Shown one piece after another: positions 1 through 7,983 of a stretch of 64,000 nt of DNA (position 1 is its first letter; every line of letters begins with the position of its first letter). A program made the position numbers and the translations under genes. The DNA lies in NCBI GenBank assembly GCA_004555725.1, contig SFHC01000005.1:52505-116504 (forward strand). Direction: 5' to 3'. Origin of the DNA: [Eubacterium] saphenum. GTDB lineage: Bacteria; Bacillota; Clostridia; Peptostreptococcales; Anaerovoracaceae. The notes beneath the pieces were generated by a model. The model searched no databases. It saw only the letters and a program-made list of their open reading frames with translations, and was not told where the DNA came from.

Positions 1-2
1 CG

Positions 3-551
3 GAAGGATCCTTGGACGGGAAAGCGGTGTTCTCTATCGTTGCGGGAACCAGCATTGAACGTCTGCAGCAGGCGATTAAGGGGTCGCCGAGGATCTTGAG
101 AATTATGCCAAATACGCCGGCGCTGGTATTTGAAGGTGCGTTTGCGCTTTGTCAGGAAAACAATCTGACGGAGGAGGAGAAGGCGTTTGCCCAGGATCTC
201 TTTACGAGCATCGGCATTGTCGAGTGGGTAAAGGAATACGACATCGACGCAGTCTGCGGTCTGTCCGGCGGAGGTCCGGCTTATGTTGCGATGTTCATCG
301 AGGCTCTTGCAGATGGCGGCGTCAAAGAGGGACTGACAAGGGATATCGCCTATAAACTGGCGGTGCAGACGGTGCTTGGCTCTGCCAAACTGATCCAGGA
401 GAAGGGTATGCATCCGGGCGCACTGAAAGACATGGTGACTTCGCCGGCAGGCACGACGATTGAAGGAACAGAGGCACTGGAAGCGGGCGCGTTCCGCTAC
501 AGCGTGATGCAGGCGGTAGTTCAGGCAACGGAGCGCTCTCGAGAGCTGTAG
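3..551 (+). CDS. proC: Pyrroline-5-carboxylate reductase, C-terminal part (cut by window edge)
   Basis: NAD(P)H-dependent reduction of 1-pyrroline-5-carboxylate to L-proline, a cytosolic last step of proline synthesis. The start lies left of the window; the reading frame is open from base 3. Visible family marks are the VMPNTPA-like segment (RIMPNTPALV), the GLSGGGPAYV stretch and the C-terminal signature PGALKDMVTSPAGTTIEG. About 180 of the usual 265-270 residues are present, covering the end of the Rossmann domain and the helical dimerisation domain. A second, complete and clearly different proC lies about 1.8 kb away on the other strand, inside the hydroxyproline operon, so this copy is probably the biosynthetic one (inference). 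It is followed by a good hairpin terminator. Confidence 0.95.
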   Translation, partial: EGSLDGKAVFSIVAGTSIERLQQAIKGSPRILRIMPNTPALVFEGAFALCQENNLTEEEKAFAQDLFTSIGIVEWVKEYDIDAVCGLSGGGPAYVAMFIEALADGGVKEGLTRDIAYKLAVQTVLGSAKLIQEKGMHPGALKDMVTSPAGTTIEGTEALEAGAFRYSVMQAVVQATERSREL

Positions 552-611
552 AATGATACAACCCGTAAGCGTGAAACTTGTTTGACTGCTGATAATAATT
601 AATGATAACGG

Positions 612-649
612 CCGTGCAGGAGAGGAATCTTCTTGCGCGGTTTCTTTTT
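612..649 (+). terminator. Rho-independent terminator after proC
   Basis: The arms CCGTGCAGGAGA and TCTTCTTGCGCGG pair with a few G-U pairs and are followed by TTTCTTTTT. It lies 60 bases after the proC stop codon. Confidence 0.75.
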
Positions 650-705
650 GTCCCGGGAAATCCGGCTGCATGTGATCACGATGGGGAAATAATCTCCTTA
701 TAACG

Positions 706-736
706 TTCACAAATGCGTGCAGACTCAGGGTATAAT
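706..736 (+). promoter_or_regulatory. Candidate sigma-A promoter of the Bax inhibitor-1 gene
   Basis: A perfect -10 TATAAT (731-736) stands 19 bases after a TTCACA -35-like hexamer (706-711). The spacing is longer than the ideal 17. The gene's RBS AAGGAG follows at 759-764, 10 bases before a GTG start. Confidence 0.5.
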
Positions 737-774
737 GAGTAATGTTATATAAATTTGAAAAGGAGTGAAGGACC

Positions 775-1470
775 GTGAATAACAGTATGTCAAGAGAACG
801 CAAGTATGAACGGCTGAACTGTTTTGCGCCGCCGGAAATGATTGTGTCGGACAGAAAATATAATTTGATTATGGGAGGAACCATCCTCTACGGATTGATT
901 GTGAATATCCTGATGTGCCAGTATTTCCCTGCGGAGCAGCTGGTCAGTGCTATCGGGCCGATCGGATCCCTGATTGCGTATGTTGTGCTGGTGTTTGCCG
1001 GAACCGTGATGGCCTCGGGATCCAGGAATGCGTGGATTAGTTTCCTGGGGTACAATCTGATTGTTGTGCCGCTGGGCGTAACGGTGACGATTCTGGTCGG
1101 GGCTTACGGAGGACTGAGTTCTTCTGTGGTTATTTCTGCGATGTGGTACACCGGAATTGTTACCGTAGCGATGATAGCTGCGGCGACCGCATTTCCGAAA
1201 TTCTTCGCCAGAATGGGCGGATTCCTGTTTTCCGCGCTGATCGGACTTCTGATCTGCGGGCTGGTGTCCATGTTTATCCCGGCACTGTATTCCGTCTATG
1301 CCTTTGCCGGAGCGGTAATTTTCAGCCTGTACATCGGCTATGACATGTTCCGTTCGCAGATTTACCCGAAAACTGCAGACAACGCAGTAGATTGTGCGCT
1401 AGATATTTATCTGGACATCATCAATCTGTTCATTCTGCTTCTGCAGATCTTCGGAAACCGTGACAATTAA
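775..1470 (+). CDS. Bax inhibitor-1/YccA family membrane protein
   Basis: A 231-residue integral membrane protein of the BI-1 (TMBIM, YccA/YetJ) family. Seven hydrophobic segments fill residues about 30-225, and the C-terminus carries the family pattern of a charged YDMFRSQ stretch followed by a last helix with YLDIINLFILLLQIFG. Bacterial relatives such as YetJ are pH-sensitive calcium leak channels; that activity is family knowledge and is not visible here. The GTG start is chosen for the AAGGAG ten bases upstream. The gene is monocistronic, flanked by its own promoter and a bidirectional terminator. Confidence 0.9.
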   Translation: MNNSMSRERKYERLNCFAPPEMIVSDRKYNLIMGGTILYGLIVNILMCQYFPAEQLVSAIGPIGSLIAYVVLVFAGTVMASGSRNAWISFLGYNLIVVPLGVTVTILVGAYGGLSSSVVISAMWYTGIVTVAMIAAATAFPKFFARMGGFLFSALIGLLICGLVSMFIPALYSVYAFAGAVIFSLYIGYDMFRSQIYPKTADNAVDCALDIYLDIINLFILLLQIFGNRDN

Positions 1471-1501
1471 GCGCAAGCGGATGCTTTACGGTAGAAAAAA
1501 T

Positions 1502-1554
1502 CTCCCTTTATGAGAAACAGTCAAAACACTGTTGATCATATAGGGAGTTTTTTT
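1502..1554. terminator. Bidirectional terminator between convergent genes
   Basis: CTCCCTTTATGAGAAACAG pairs imperfectly with CTGTTGATCATATAGGGAG. It is followed by TTTTTTT on the plus strand and preceded by AAAAAA, so it can also stop the leftward ThrE-like gene. Confidence 0.85.
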
Positions 1555-1583
1555 GATGTCTGGAAAAGATTTTTCGGATGCTG

Positions 1584-2078
1584 CTATTTATATGCGGATG
1601 AGGAATGACTGCCGTTTCTGCTGCGGAGGTGGAGTGCGTCTGCAGCAATTCCGATATATCGGATCAGGGTGTCGATGAAAATATACCCCATGACGATCGC
1701 GATTCCGGTAGATACCAGGGCGCCAAGCTGTGATTCCGCCAGATGTTTATTCCCGTTGACCAGACCGTACATCGTGTAGTAGAGCTGGGATCCCGGATAG
1801 AGAGGGAACGCGCAGGTGGACATGAAAATCGTTGCCGGGGCGCGGTTCCGTCTTGACATGACCAGGGCATACAGTGCGACAAACATCGCTCCGGCCAGGG
1901 TCGCCGGAAAGTTATCAGGATAATAATGATATGTGATCAAATATACCACCCAGGTAAAAAAAGAACCGATTGCACAGTAAAACACCTGCTTTCCCCGGAC
2001 ACCGAACATCAGTGTGAATCCGGTGCATCCGATTGTGCATGAAATCAGTTCTGCCGGAATGCTGGGATTCAGTCCCAT
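1584..2078 (-). CDS. Threonine/serine exporter small subunit (ThrE_2, DUF3815)
   Basis: A 164-residue membrane protein with four to five hydrophobic helices and the family motif around AFPLYPGSQLYYTMYG, which matches the C-terminal half of the threonine/serine exporter ThrE. In many Firmicutes the exporter is split into a DUF1212 protein (about 250 residues) and this DUF3815 protein, encoded side by side. No DUF1212 partner is present here: the 266 bases upstream hold only a promoter and the terminator of proC. The start is supported by AAAGGAG seven bases upstream. The partner may lie elsewhere, or the gene may be a leftover. The family call is firm; transport activity on its own is doubtful. 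Confidence 0.85.
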   Translation of the reverse strand: MGLNPSIPAELISCTIGCTGFTLMFGVRGKQVFYCAIGSFFTWVVYLITYHYYPDNFPATLAGAMFVALYALVMSRRNRAPATIFMSTCAFPLYPGSQLYYTMYGLVNGNKHLAESQLGALVSTGIAIVMGYIFIDTLIRYIGIAADALHLRSRNGSHSSSAYK

Positions 2079-2121
2079 CTCAGACTCCTTTCTGCTTTCC
2101 GATAACGATACCTATACCATA

Positions 2122-2150
2122 ATCATAAATGGAGAATCCCCATACGGCAA
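2122..2150 (-). promoter_or_regulatory. Candidate promoter of the ThrE_2 gene
   Basis: On the minus strand TTGCCG (2145-2150) and TATGAT (2122-2127) are separated by 17 bases, about 45 bases before the ATG. Both hexamers deviate from consensus, so the call is tentative. Confidence 0.35.
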
Positions 2151-2277
2151 GGGGATTCATCGGAAGAAATTCCTGAATTTTTTGATGACGAGTACATTTA
2201 CAGATTTGAATACAGCGTTTTGCCTTAGGCTGAGGAATGAAGCCGTGTGCATTCCTGCATAGTACGCCAGGGCTGGA

Positions 2278-2326
2278 GAAAAGGAGAGGGGCCCGTGCGT
2301 TCACAACAGGCCCCTCGTTTCGCGTT
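2278..2326 (-). terminator. Terminator of the hypE-hypD-proC operon
   Basis: GAGGGGCC (minus strand, 2319-2326) pairs with GGCCCCTC (2286-2293) and is followed by CCTTTTCT. It begins about 20 bases after the proC stop codon. Confidence 0.75.
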
Positions 2327-2344
2327 ATATGAGTAATTGTTGAG

Positions 2345-3154
2345 TTATTTTGCGCTCTGCATTTCAATGGATTTTTCTGTGCATGCCTGTACGCCTTCAA
2401 TGACTGCTGTACGCAGGCCCATCTCTTCCAGCGTGCGGACTGCCGCAATCGTAGTTCCGGCAGGGGAGCTGACCATGTCTTTCAGGACTCCCGGATGCAG
2501 GCCGGTTTCCATTAGCATCTTAGCTGTTCCATATACAGTCTGCTCAGCAAACTCGTAAGCAGTTGCTCTCTGCATGCCGCCCAGAACCGCAGCATCTGCC
2601 ATGGCTTCAATAAACATGCAGACATAAGCCGGGCCGCTTCCGCTGACACCTGTGACAACGTCGAACAGATTTTCCGGCATCAGTTCTGCTTTTCCGAATC
2701 CTCTCAGGATCTTCAGCGCGAGCTGAGCTTCTTCATCCGTGACGTACTCATTAGGGCAGGCTGCAGCCATGCCTTCTCCGACCTGAGCCGGGGTGTTCGG
2801 CATAACACGCACGATTTTTACAGGCTTGTGATCGAATGCGTCTGCCAGGTAATCCAGTGTTCTTCCCGCGCCGATGCTGATAAACAGCTGATCTTCGCGG
2901 ATATGCTCTTTGATCCCGTCGATCATGGAAGCGTAGTACTGCGGCTTGATCGCAAAGAATACGACATCGCAGTTTTTCAGAACTTCCAGATTATCGTCTG
3001 TAACGTTGATGCCATTGGCTTCCTTGGTCTTCTGACGGCCGGCTTCCATTGGGTCTGCGCCCCAGATATCCTCAGGCTTGAACAGACCGTTCTTAATGAT
3101 TCCGCCCATCATAGCGTTCGCCATAACTCCGCATCCGATAAATCCTAATTTCAT
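2345..3154 (-). CDS. proC: Pyrroline-5-carboxylate reductase of the hydroxyproline operon
   Basis: Complete 269-residue ProC, the usual length. The N-terminal Rossmann motif is GFIGCGVMANAM, and the C-terminal signature is PGVLKDMVSSPAGTTI with GVSGSGPAYVCMF before it. It lies 79 bases downstream of hypD on the same strand. HypD yields (S)-1-pyrroline-5-carboxylate from trans-4-hydroxyproline and a ProC turns that into L-proline, so this copy most likely serves hydroxyproline catabolism. A GAGGAGG RBS stands about ten bases before the ATG. It differs clearly in sequence from the proC at the left edge, so it is not a recent tandem duplicate. Confidence 0.97.
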   Translation of the reverse strand: MKLGFIGCGVMANAMMGGIIKNGLFKPEDIWGADPMEAGRQKTKEANGINVTDDNLEVLKNCDVVFFAIKPQYYASMIDGIKEHIREDQLFISIGAGRTLDYLADAFDHKPVKIVRVMPNTPAQVGEGMAAACPNEYVTDEEAQLALKILRGFGKAELMPENLFDVVTGVSGSGPAYVCMFIEAMADAAVLGGMQRATAYEFAEQTVYGTAKMLMETGLHPGVLKDMVSSPAGTTIAAVRTLEEMGLRTAVIEGVQACTEKSIEMQSAK

Positions 3155-3233
3155 TGATTCGTTTCCTCCTCTTTATTCGATAACTTATATAGTTAATAGC
3201 TGACAAAATATAGCCGTCGCAAGGGAACAGCAC

Positions 3234-5606
3234 CTAGAAGGACTGCTCCGTACGCGCGATGATTTCATCCTGAAGCGCCTTATCCAGATTATGGAAGTAG
3301 TCGCTGTATCCGGCAACGCGGACGATCAGATCCTTATATTCCTCCGGATGAGCCTGCGCGTCCAACAGAGTCTGCTTGTCGATAACGTTGAACTGGATGT
3401 GGTGGCCGTCCATCGCAAAGTAGGAGCGGATCAGGCTCGCCATGTTATCCAGGCCTTTCTCGCCGGCAACGACACTTGGTGTGAACTTCTGGTTCAGCAG
3501 CGTTCCGCCGGTAGAGCAGTGGTCCATCTTGGCGCAGGATTTGATAACTGCAGTCGGGCCGTTGGTGTCCGCAGATTTCTCCGGTGAGATTCCTTCTGAT
3601 ACCGGCTTATGCGCGAGGCGTCCGTTTGCGGTTGCGTTCAGCACATCGCCAAAGTATACATGGCAAGTGGTCGGCAGCATATCGATATGGTAGGTGCCTC
3701 CGCAGACAGTTTTTCTTCCGGTGACGGTATCGCGGTATGTCTTGAATACATCCTGCATAATGCCGTCCGCGTAGTCGTCATCGTTTCCGTATTTCGGGGA
3801 ACGGTCGTGCACCATGCGGAACACATCTTCGTGACCTTCAAAATTGTCGTCCATGGCAGAAATGAGTTCTTCCATGGTCAGATCCTTCTTATCGTAGACA
3901 TGATAGCGGATAGCGGCGAGGCAGTCCGTGATCGTTCCGATTCCTACACCCTGAATGTATCTCGTGTTATAGCGCGCTCCGCCTGCGTTATAGTCTCTGC
4001 CGTTCTTGATGCAGTCGTCGGTGACGATGGACAGGAACGGAGCCGGCATTTCTTCTGCGTACAGTTTCTCGATGACGTTGTTTCCTCTGACTTTCATGTC
4101 TACAAAGTAGGTCAGCTGCTTCTTAAATGCGTCATAGAGCTCATCGTAGGTCTCATAATCCTTTGCGTATCCGGTCTTGAGCCCGAGCTGTTTTCCGCTG
4201 ACGTTGTCATATCCGTTGTAAAGCGTAAGCTGAAAGATTTTAGGGATATTGAGGTAGCCGGTCAGAATGTAGGCTTCCTTGCCCCAGCATCCTGTTTCCA
4301 CGCAGCCGGAGGATCCTCCGCATCTTGCGTCATCCAGCGTCTTGCCGGCATTCAGGAGTTCCTGGACGATTTCATCGGTATTATAGAATGCAGGCTGGCC
4401 CCATCCTTTTCTGGAAATCTCGCATGCGCGCTTCAGGAAACGCTGCGGGGTCTTTTTGCTGATCTGAACATTTGAGTTTGGCTGAACCAGCTTCATGGCA
4501 TCCATGCAGTCCAGGATCAGATAGCTGACCTCGTTGACGCCGTCGCTTCCGTCCGGACGGATTCCGCCGGTGTTGATGTTGGCAAAGTCTGTGTACGTTC
4601 CGCTTTCCTTCAGGGTTACGCCGACCTTGACCGGGGCAGGCTGGTTGTAGAATTTTACCCAGAGACACTCCAGCAGCTCCAGCGCAAAATCATCACTAAG
4701 GATGCCGTCTTCTGTGTCCTGCTCATAGTATGGATACAGGTGCTGGTCGAGACGGCCCGGGCTGAACGCGTCCCAAGGATTCAGCTCAGAGGTGACGGCC
4801 AGGTGGGTGAACCAGTATGCCTGCAGAGCCTGCCAGTAAGTCTGTGGTTTCTGTGCCGGAACAACGGAGCAGTTTTCTGCAATCTGCAGGAGCTCCTTTC
4901 TGCGGACTGGATTGGTCTCTTTATTTGCTTTTTCCAGAGCCAGATCATGGTAGCGCTGCCCGAGAATCATGACGGCATCGCAGTCGATCAGCATGGCTTT
5001 CAGTTCTTCTGCCTTGTCGAGTGCATCCATGTCGTTCAGGTAATCCAGGTTATCGAGCGCATTCTGGATTTCCTGTTTGTATTCTGCGTATCCGTGCGTC
5101 CAGATCCGGTCGCCTCCGCAGGTGTGTCCAGGTCCTCGCTGCTCCATGAATTCTGTGAACATGCCTGCAGCATACGCCTCTTTCCATTCCGGCGTCATGC
5201 GCTCCAGAATTTTCTCGCGCATGGATTTACCCTGCCAGTACGGAATGATCTCCTTCTCCTGGAGTTCGATGTCTTCAGGCGTAACTTTATAGGAAACGAT
5301 GTCGCGGTCATTCATAATGTGCATGTCTTCTACAGTATGGCAGCACAGCTCCGGAAATGTCGGACTTGCCTGAGGATCCTTTCCTTTTTCGCCGACGATC
5401 AGTTCATCATCGCCGAGATAGAGGGTCTTTTTGCTGAAGTATTCTTTCAGAACCAGGGCGCGCATTACCGGAATAGAATATTTTCCTTCGTTTTCACGGT
5501 AAAAGTCTGTTTCAATCTTTGCGCGTTCCAGATCAATATGCACCGGAGTCTCTGTCGTCATTCTGCGAAGACGCTGGATTCTTTCTGTCATGTTTTTTGT
5601 TTCCAT
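3234..5606 (-). CDS. hypD: trans-4-hydroxy-L-proline dehydratase (glycyl radical enzyme)
   Basis: Oxygen-sensitive glycyl radical enzyme that removes water from trans-4-hydroxy-L-proline to give 1-pyrroline-5-carboxylate. The 790 residues align along their whole length with the Clostridioides difficile HypD sequence as I remember it. Key marks are the thiyl-radical cysteine in GCVETGC (about residue 435) with the HypD-type Glu two positions on, PGHTCGGD near residue 160, NPWDAFSPGR near 278, and the C-terminal glycyl loop RVAGYSDYF with the radical Gly at 766. The Glu after the cysteine and ASPTFPE near the N-terminus fit HypD better than PFL, choline or glycerol dehydratases. The start has GGAGGT six bases upstream, inside the end of hypE. 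Its neighbours, activase and proC, complete the pathway. Confidence 0.95.
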   Translation of the reverse strand: METKNMTERIQRLRRMTTETPVHIDLERAKIETDFYRENEGKYSIPVMRALVLKEYFSKKTLYLGDDELIVGEKGKDPQASPTFPELCCHTVEDMHIMNDRDIVSYKVTPEDIELQEKEIIPYWQGKSMREKILERMTPEWKEAYAAGMFTEFMEQRGPGHTCGGDRIWTHGYAEYKQEIQNALDNLDYLNDMDALDKAEELKAMLIDCDAVMILGQRYHDLALEKANKETNPVRRKELLQIAENCSVVPAQKPQTYWQALQAYWFTHLAVTSELNPWDAFSPGRLDQHLYPYYEQDTEDGILSDDFALELLECLWVKFYNQPAPVKVGVTLKESGTYTDFANINTGGIRPDGSDGVNEVSYLILDCMDAMKLVQPNSNVQISKKTPQRFLKRACEISRKGWGQPAFYNTDEIVQELLNAGKTLDDARCGGSSGCVETGCWGKEAYILTGYLNIPKIFQLTLYNGYDNVSGKQLGLKTGYAKDYETYDELYDAFKKQLTYFVDMKVRGNNVIEKLYAEEMPAPFLSIVTDDCIKNGRDYNAGGARYNTRYIQGVGIGTITDCLAAIRYHVYDKKDLTMEELISAMDDNFEGHEDVFRMVHDRSPKYGNDDDYADGIMQDVFKTYRDTVTGRKTVCGGTYHIDMLPTTCHVYFGDVLNATANGRLAHKPVSEGISPEKSADTNGPTAVIKSCAKMDHCSTGGTLLNQKFTPSVVAGEKGLDNMASLIRSYFAMDGHHIQFNVIDKQTLLDAQAHPEEYKDLIVRVAGYSDYFHNLDKALQDEIIARTEQSF

Positions 5607-5608
5607 GG

Positions 5609-6526
5609 TTAACCTCCAATTTTTACGTTGCTGAATCCGGCCTGAGTGAACTGAGCCGAAAATGCTTCCATCATTTCGCTGCTCGGGACTTCACAGTCTT
5701 CTCCCGGATAGTTTCTGCCGAGCTTTGCGTATTTTCCTTTTCCTGTGTCGTGATAGGGCAGAAGGTTGATCTGATCCGGACGTATGTCATTTTCTTTAAG
5801 GAAGGAGATCACCTTGTCCATGTTTTCTTTTGTCCCGCTGATCCCCGGAATAGTCGGAATGCGCAGGTATATTTTTGCTCCGTCTCTGCTCAGGCACTTC
5901 AGATTGTCCAGGATCTGTTTATTGTCTGTTCCGATTACCCGCCGGTGTGTTTCCGGATCCATCACTTTAATGTCATAAAGAAAGGTGTCTGTATAAGGAA
6001 GAATCTCCCGGAACCGTTCATAAGGAGCATAGCCGCAGGTGTCGATGTTGACGGCGATGCCATTTCTGTGTAGTTTAGAAGCGAGTGAAACCACTTCTGA
6101 AAATTCCTGCTGCGCCATAACCTCGCCGCCGGAAAGGGTGACTCCGCCGCCGGACTGCTCATAGAAAATCCGGTCTTTCAGCAGTTCTTTCATCAGTTCT
6201 TTCTGGGAATATGTTTCTCCGATGATTTCTCTTGCTTCATTCACACAGCGGTCCGTACATCTTCCGCATAATGTGCATTTTTCCGGATCTGTTTTTGCCG
6301 GGGCGCCGGGCGCAGAGAAGGAAATCGCATGCTGAGGGCAGACCTGCTCGCATCTTCTGCATCCTGTGCACTTACTCTGATCAAACTGCAGCTCTCTTTC
6401 AAACCGCTGTGTCTCCGGATTATGACACCACGCACACCGGAGCGGACATCCTTTAAAGAACACAGTCGTGCGGATGCCGTCGCCGTCGTGAATGGAATAT
6501 TTTTGAATGTTCGTGATGACGTTCAA
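5609..6526 (-). CDS. hypE: Glycyl radical enzyme activase for HypD (radical SAM)
   Basis: Installs the glycyl radical on HypD with S-adenosylmethionine. The radical SAM motif is CPLRCAWC, just after IHDGDGIRTTVFFKG. Two ferredoxin-like clusters follow: CTGCRRCEQVC and CTLCGRCTDRC, an insert typical of activases for the dehydratase-type glycyl radical enzymes. The conserved SGGEV and DTCGYAP blocks are present. I place the start at TTG 6526 (305 residues): GGAGAG stands at a proper distance before it, and family proteins begin a few residues before NIQK. An in-frame ATG at 6544 lacks an RBS. Only two bases separate the stop codon from hypD, so the genes are translationally coupled. Here the activase comes first; as I recall, C. 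difficile has hypD first. Confidence 0.93.
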   Translation of the reverse strand: MNVITNIQKYSIHDGDGIRTTVFFKGCPLRCAWCHNPETQRFERELQFDQSKCTGCRRCEQVCPQHAISFSAPGAPAKTDPEKCTLCGRCTDRCVNEAREIIGETYSQKELMKELLKDRIFYEQSGGGVTLSGGEVMAQQEFSEVVSLASKLHRNGIAVNIDTCGYAPYERFREILPYTDTFLYDIKVMDPETHRRVIGTDNKQILDNLKCLSRDGAKIYLRIPTIPGISGTKENMDKVISFLKENDIRPDQINLLPYHDTGKGKYAKLGRNYPGEDCEVPSSEMMEAFSAQFTQAGFSNVKIGG

Positions 6527-6609
6527 AATGGCTCTCCATTTCATTGTTTACATTGCTGTTTTCCGGGTTGGCTTTCAGAGAAGGATTTCGGAAGTCTGCT
6601 GCGCTGATC

Positions 6610-6693
6610 ATTATAGAGATTATGCATGCAGGGACAGCTCTGTATTGACTAGAATTAAGTTTATACCGCGGTCTAATTGATATAAAAATATCA
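6610..6693 (-). promoter_or_regulatory. Candidate hypE promoter region with inverted repeat
   Basis: On the minus strand a perfect TATAAT (6610-6615) lies about 85 bases before the hypE start, but no -35 hexamer is recognisable 16-18 bases upstream. Further upstream is a perfect inverted repeat TGATATAAAAATATCA (6678-6693). Together they suggest an activator-dependent promoter; this is inference. The rest of the gap between hypE and the TetR gene (6545-6890) holds only the TetR terminator. Confidence 0.35.
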
Positions 6694-6819
6694 TACGATA
6701 CTCGGCGGGAAAATGCAAGAGGAATCCATAAAAAAGTCAGAAGTTTCGTAAATTATTGGATACAGTATACACAAGAGGCGGCGGGGATGGCGGCTGGGAA
6801 ATGCGGGATATTCAGGCAG

Positions 6820-6867
6820 AAAAAAAGCCCGGAAACAGGAAACGCAGACGACGTTTCTCTTCCGGGC
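6820..6867 (-). terminator. Terminator of the TetR gene
   Basis: On the minus strand GCCCGGAA (6860-6867) pairs with TTCCGGGC (6827-6834), followed by TTTTTTT. It separates the TetR gene from the hyp operon. Confidence 0.85.
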
Positions 6868-6890
6868 AGAAGATGGGCTTTTGATTGTTC

Positions 6891-7496
6891 TTATTTCTGT
6901 TCTGTGCTGCCCGGCTGGACGGCGCGGAATTTTGCAAAGAGAACCGGCATGTACTCCTTGCTGAATTCGCCGAGATCGTAAGCGCCGTTGTTCATGCACC
7001 AGTCGGTTATCAGGGCGCGTTCACAGAGGCTGTAGATGCGGACGATCTGGACCACAGTTTTTTCTCTTGTGATTTCGCCCTTTGTCTGGCCTTCCGTGAC
7101 AATGCGTGTCAGGAGCTTGAAATAGTACCGGTTCTGATCCAGAAGAAAACCACCGTCGTCTTTCGTGAGCTGGGCGGCGTAGAGGTTGGCCAGCAGTTTA
7201 TAGTCGATCTTGGTCCCGATGTAATTATGAATCAGGTAATTCATTTCCATCAGCCGGTCGAAGGTGTTGTCGATCTGCATCAGCTGCGGCTCGATCTGTG
7301 CGTACTTCTTATCGAGCATATTGGACAGGGTGCCGAGCAGGGTATCCTTGCTGCGGAAATAATAGTAGAACGATCCTTTTGCGACGCCAGCCTTAGAGAT
7401 AATGTCGTTTATGGTTGTTTCCTCATATCCTTTTTCGTAGAAGAGCTCCCAGGCAGCTTCAATAATCGTTTCCTTTAAATTCTTGTTTTCGTTCAT
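6891..7496 (-). CDS. TetR/AcrR family transcriptional regulator
   Basis: A 201-residue regulator. The N-terminal helix-turn-helix is typical of TetR (TTINDIISKAGVAKGSFYYYFRSKD, residues about 25-50), followed by an all-helical ligand domain with no identifiable ligand. The start at 7496 (MNENKNLKE) has AAAAGGGAT upstream; the longer frame to 7565 adds 23 non-conserved residues. The gene has its own terminator, so it is not in the transcript of the neighbouring hyp operon, and the gene on the other side, a GH13-HAD fusion, is divergent. It could control either neighbour or only itself; the sequence does not decide. Confidence 0.92.
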   Translation of the reverse strand: MNENKNLKETIIEAAWELFYEKGYEETTINDIISKAGVAKGSFYYYFRSKDTLLGTLSNMLDKKYAQIEPQLMQIDNTFDRLMEMNYLIHNYIGTKIDYKLLANLYAAQLTKDDGGFLLDQNRYYFKLLTRIVTEGQTKGEITREKTVVQIVRIYSLCERALITDWCMNNGAYDLGEFSKEYMPVLFAKFRAVQPGSTEQK

Positions 7497-7573
7497 CGTA
7501 AATCCCTTTTCCCATAGTCGGTTCCCGCGCAGGTGAATGGGGAAGTCCCCGGAGCGCGTGTTCATTGTCTACT

Positions 7574-7602
7574 ATCATAATAGAAAAACTCCGGATTGAA
7601 AA
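7574..7602 (-). promoter_or_regulatory. Candidate TetR promoter with possible autoregulatory palindrome
   Basis: On the minus strand TTTTCA (7597-7602), a 17-base spacer and TATGAT (7574-7579). The -10 lies inside a small palindrome with CTAT and ATAG arms (7572-7583), a possible operator for the TetR protein. Confidence 0.4.
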
Positions 7603-7794
7603 GGGAGCAATATGTAGAATATAGAATCTTTTTCATTATATTGAGCATTCTGAGGTATTCATAATATCTATTACATATGAACTGGAAATGGATGAAAATG
7701 TTTTGTTCTTTAAATATAAATCTCATACAAAAAATATATGAGAGAATCATTCGTTTCTGTATGGTTTCAACTTTCTTTACTTAGTTTTTTCATG

Positions 7795-7983
7795 TATAAT
7801 GTAGAAAACATCAGTGATTGCAGAGGTGCTGTCTATAGATGAGAGAGTGAATCTGCTCTGTTTTCGTGTTCGAGATTCTCGTTGTAAAGGATTGTAAAAG
7901 TTTTTTACCCCGAGGGGTTCGATACAAACAGAAAACACATATGATGTCCATAATTGATTATTGTTAACAGGTAAGGAAGGGAC
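7795..7983 (+). promoter_or_regulatory. Promoter and long leader of the GH13-HAD gene
   Basis: A TATAAT (7795-7800) is followed by a leader of about 175 bases before the ATG. The leader holds a palindrome CGAGATTCTCG (7871-7881), a direct repeat of TTGTAAA (about 7882-7897), a weak GTAAAA/TTTTAC hairpin and an ACCCC-GA-GGGGT palindrome just after it. I could not match it to a BglG/LicT antiterminator site, a cre site or a known riboswitch. The rest of the 487-base divergent gap (7497-7794) holds the TetR promoter and AT-rich sequence. Confidence 0.4.

Noticed and set aside
2080..2448. Possible remnant of the ThrE large subunit upstream of the small subunit
   Set aside because: The frame overlaps proC, holds a terminator and promoter, and shows no hydrophobic helices or DUF1212 motif.
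3609..4475. Long open frame opposite hypD (also 4740-5612)
   Set aside because: It lies antisense to the highly conserved hypD and its protein resembles no family; long antisense frames follow from the codon use of hypD.
7905..7925. tRNA-like GGGGTTCGATAC
   Set aside because: It resembles a T-arm, but no acceptor stem, anticodon arm or CCA context surrounds it.
7861..7930. BglG/LicT-type antiterminator site (GGATTGT) before the GH13-HAD gene
   Set aside because: Only the first seven bases fit; the second half of the known site and an overlapping terminator are missing.
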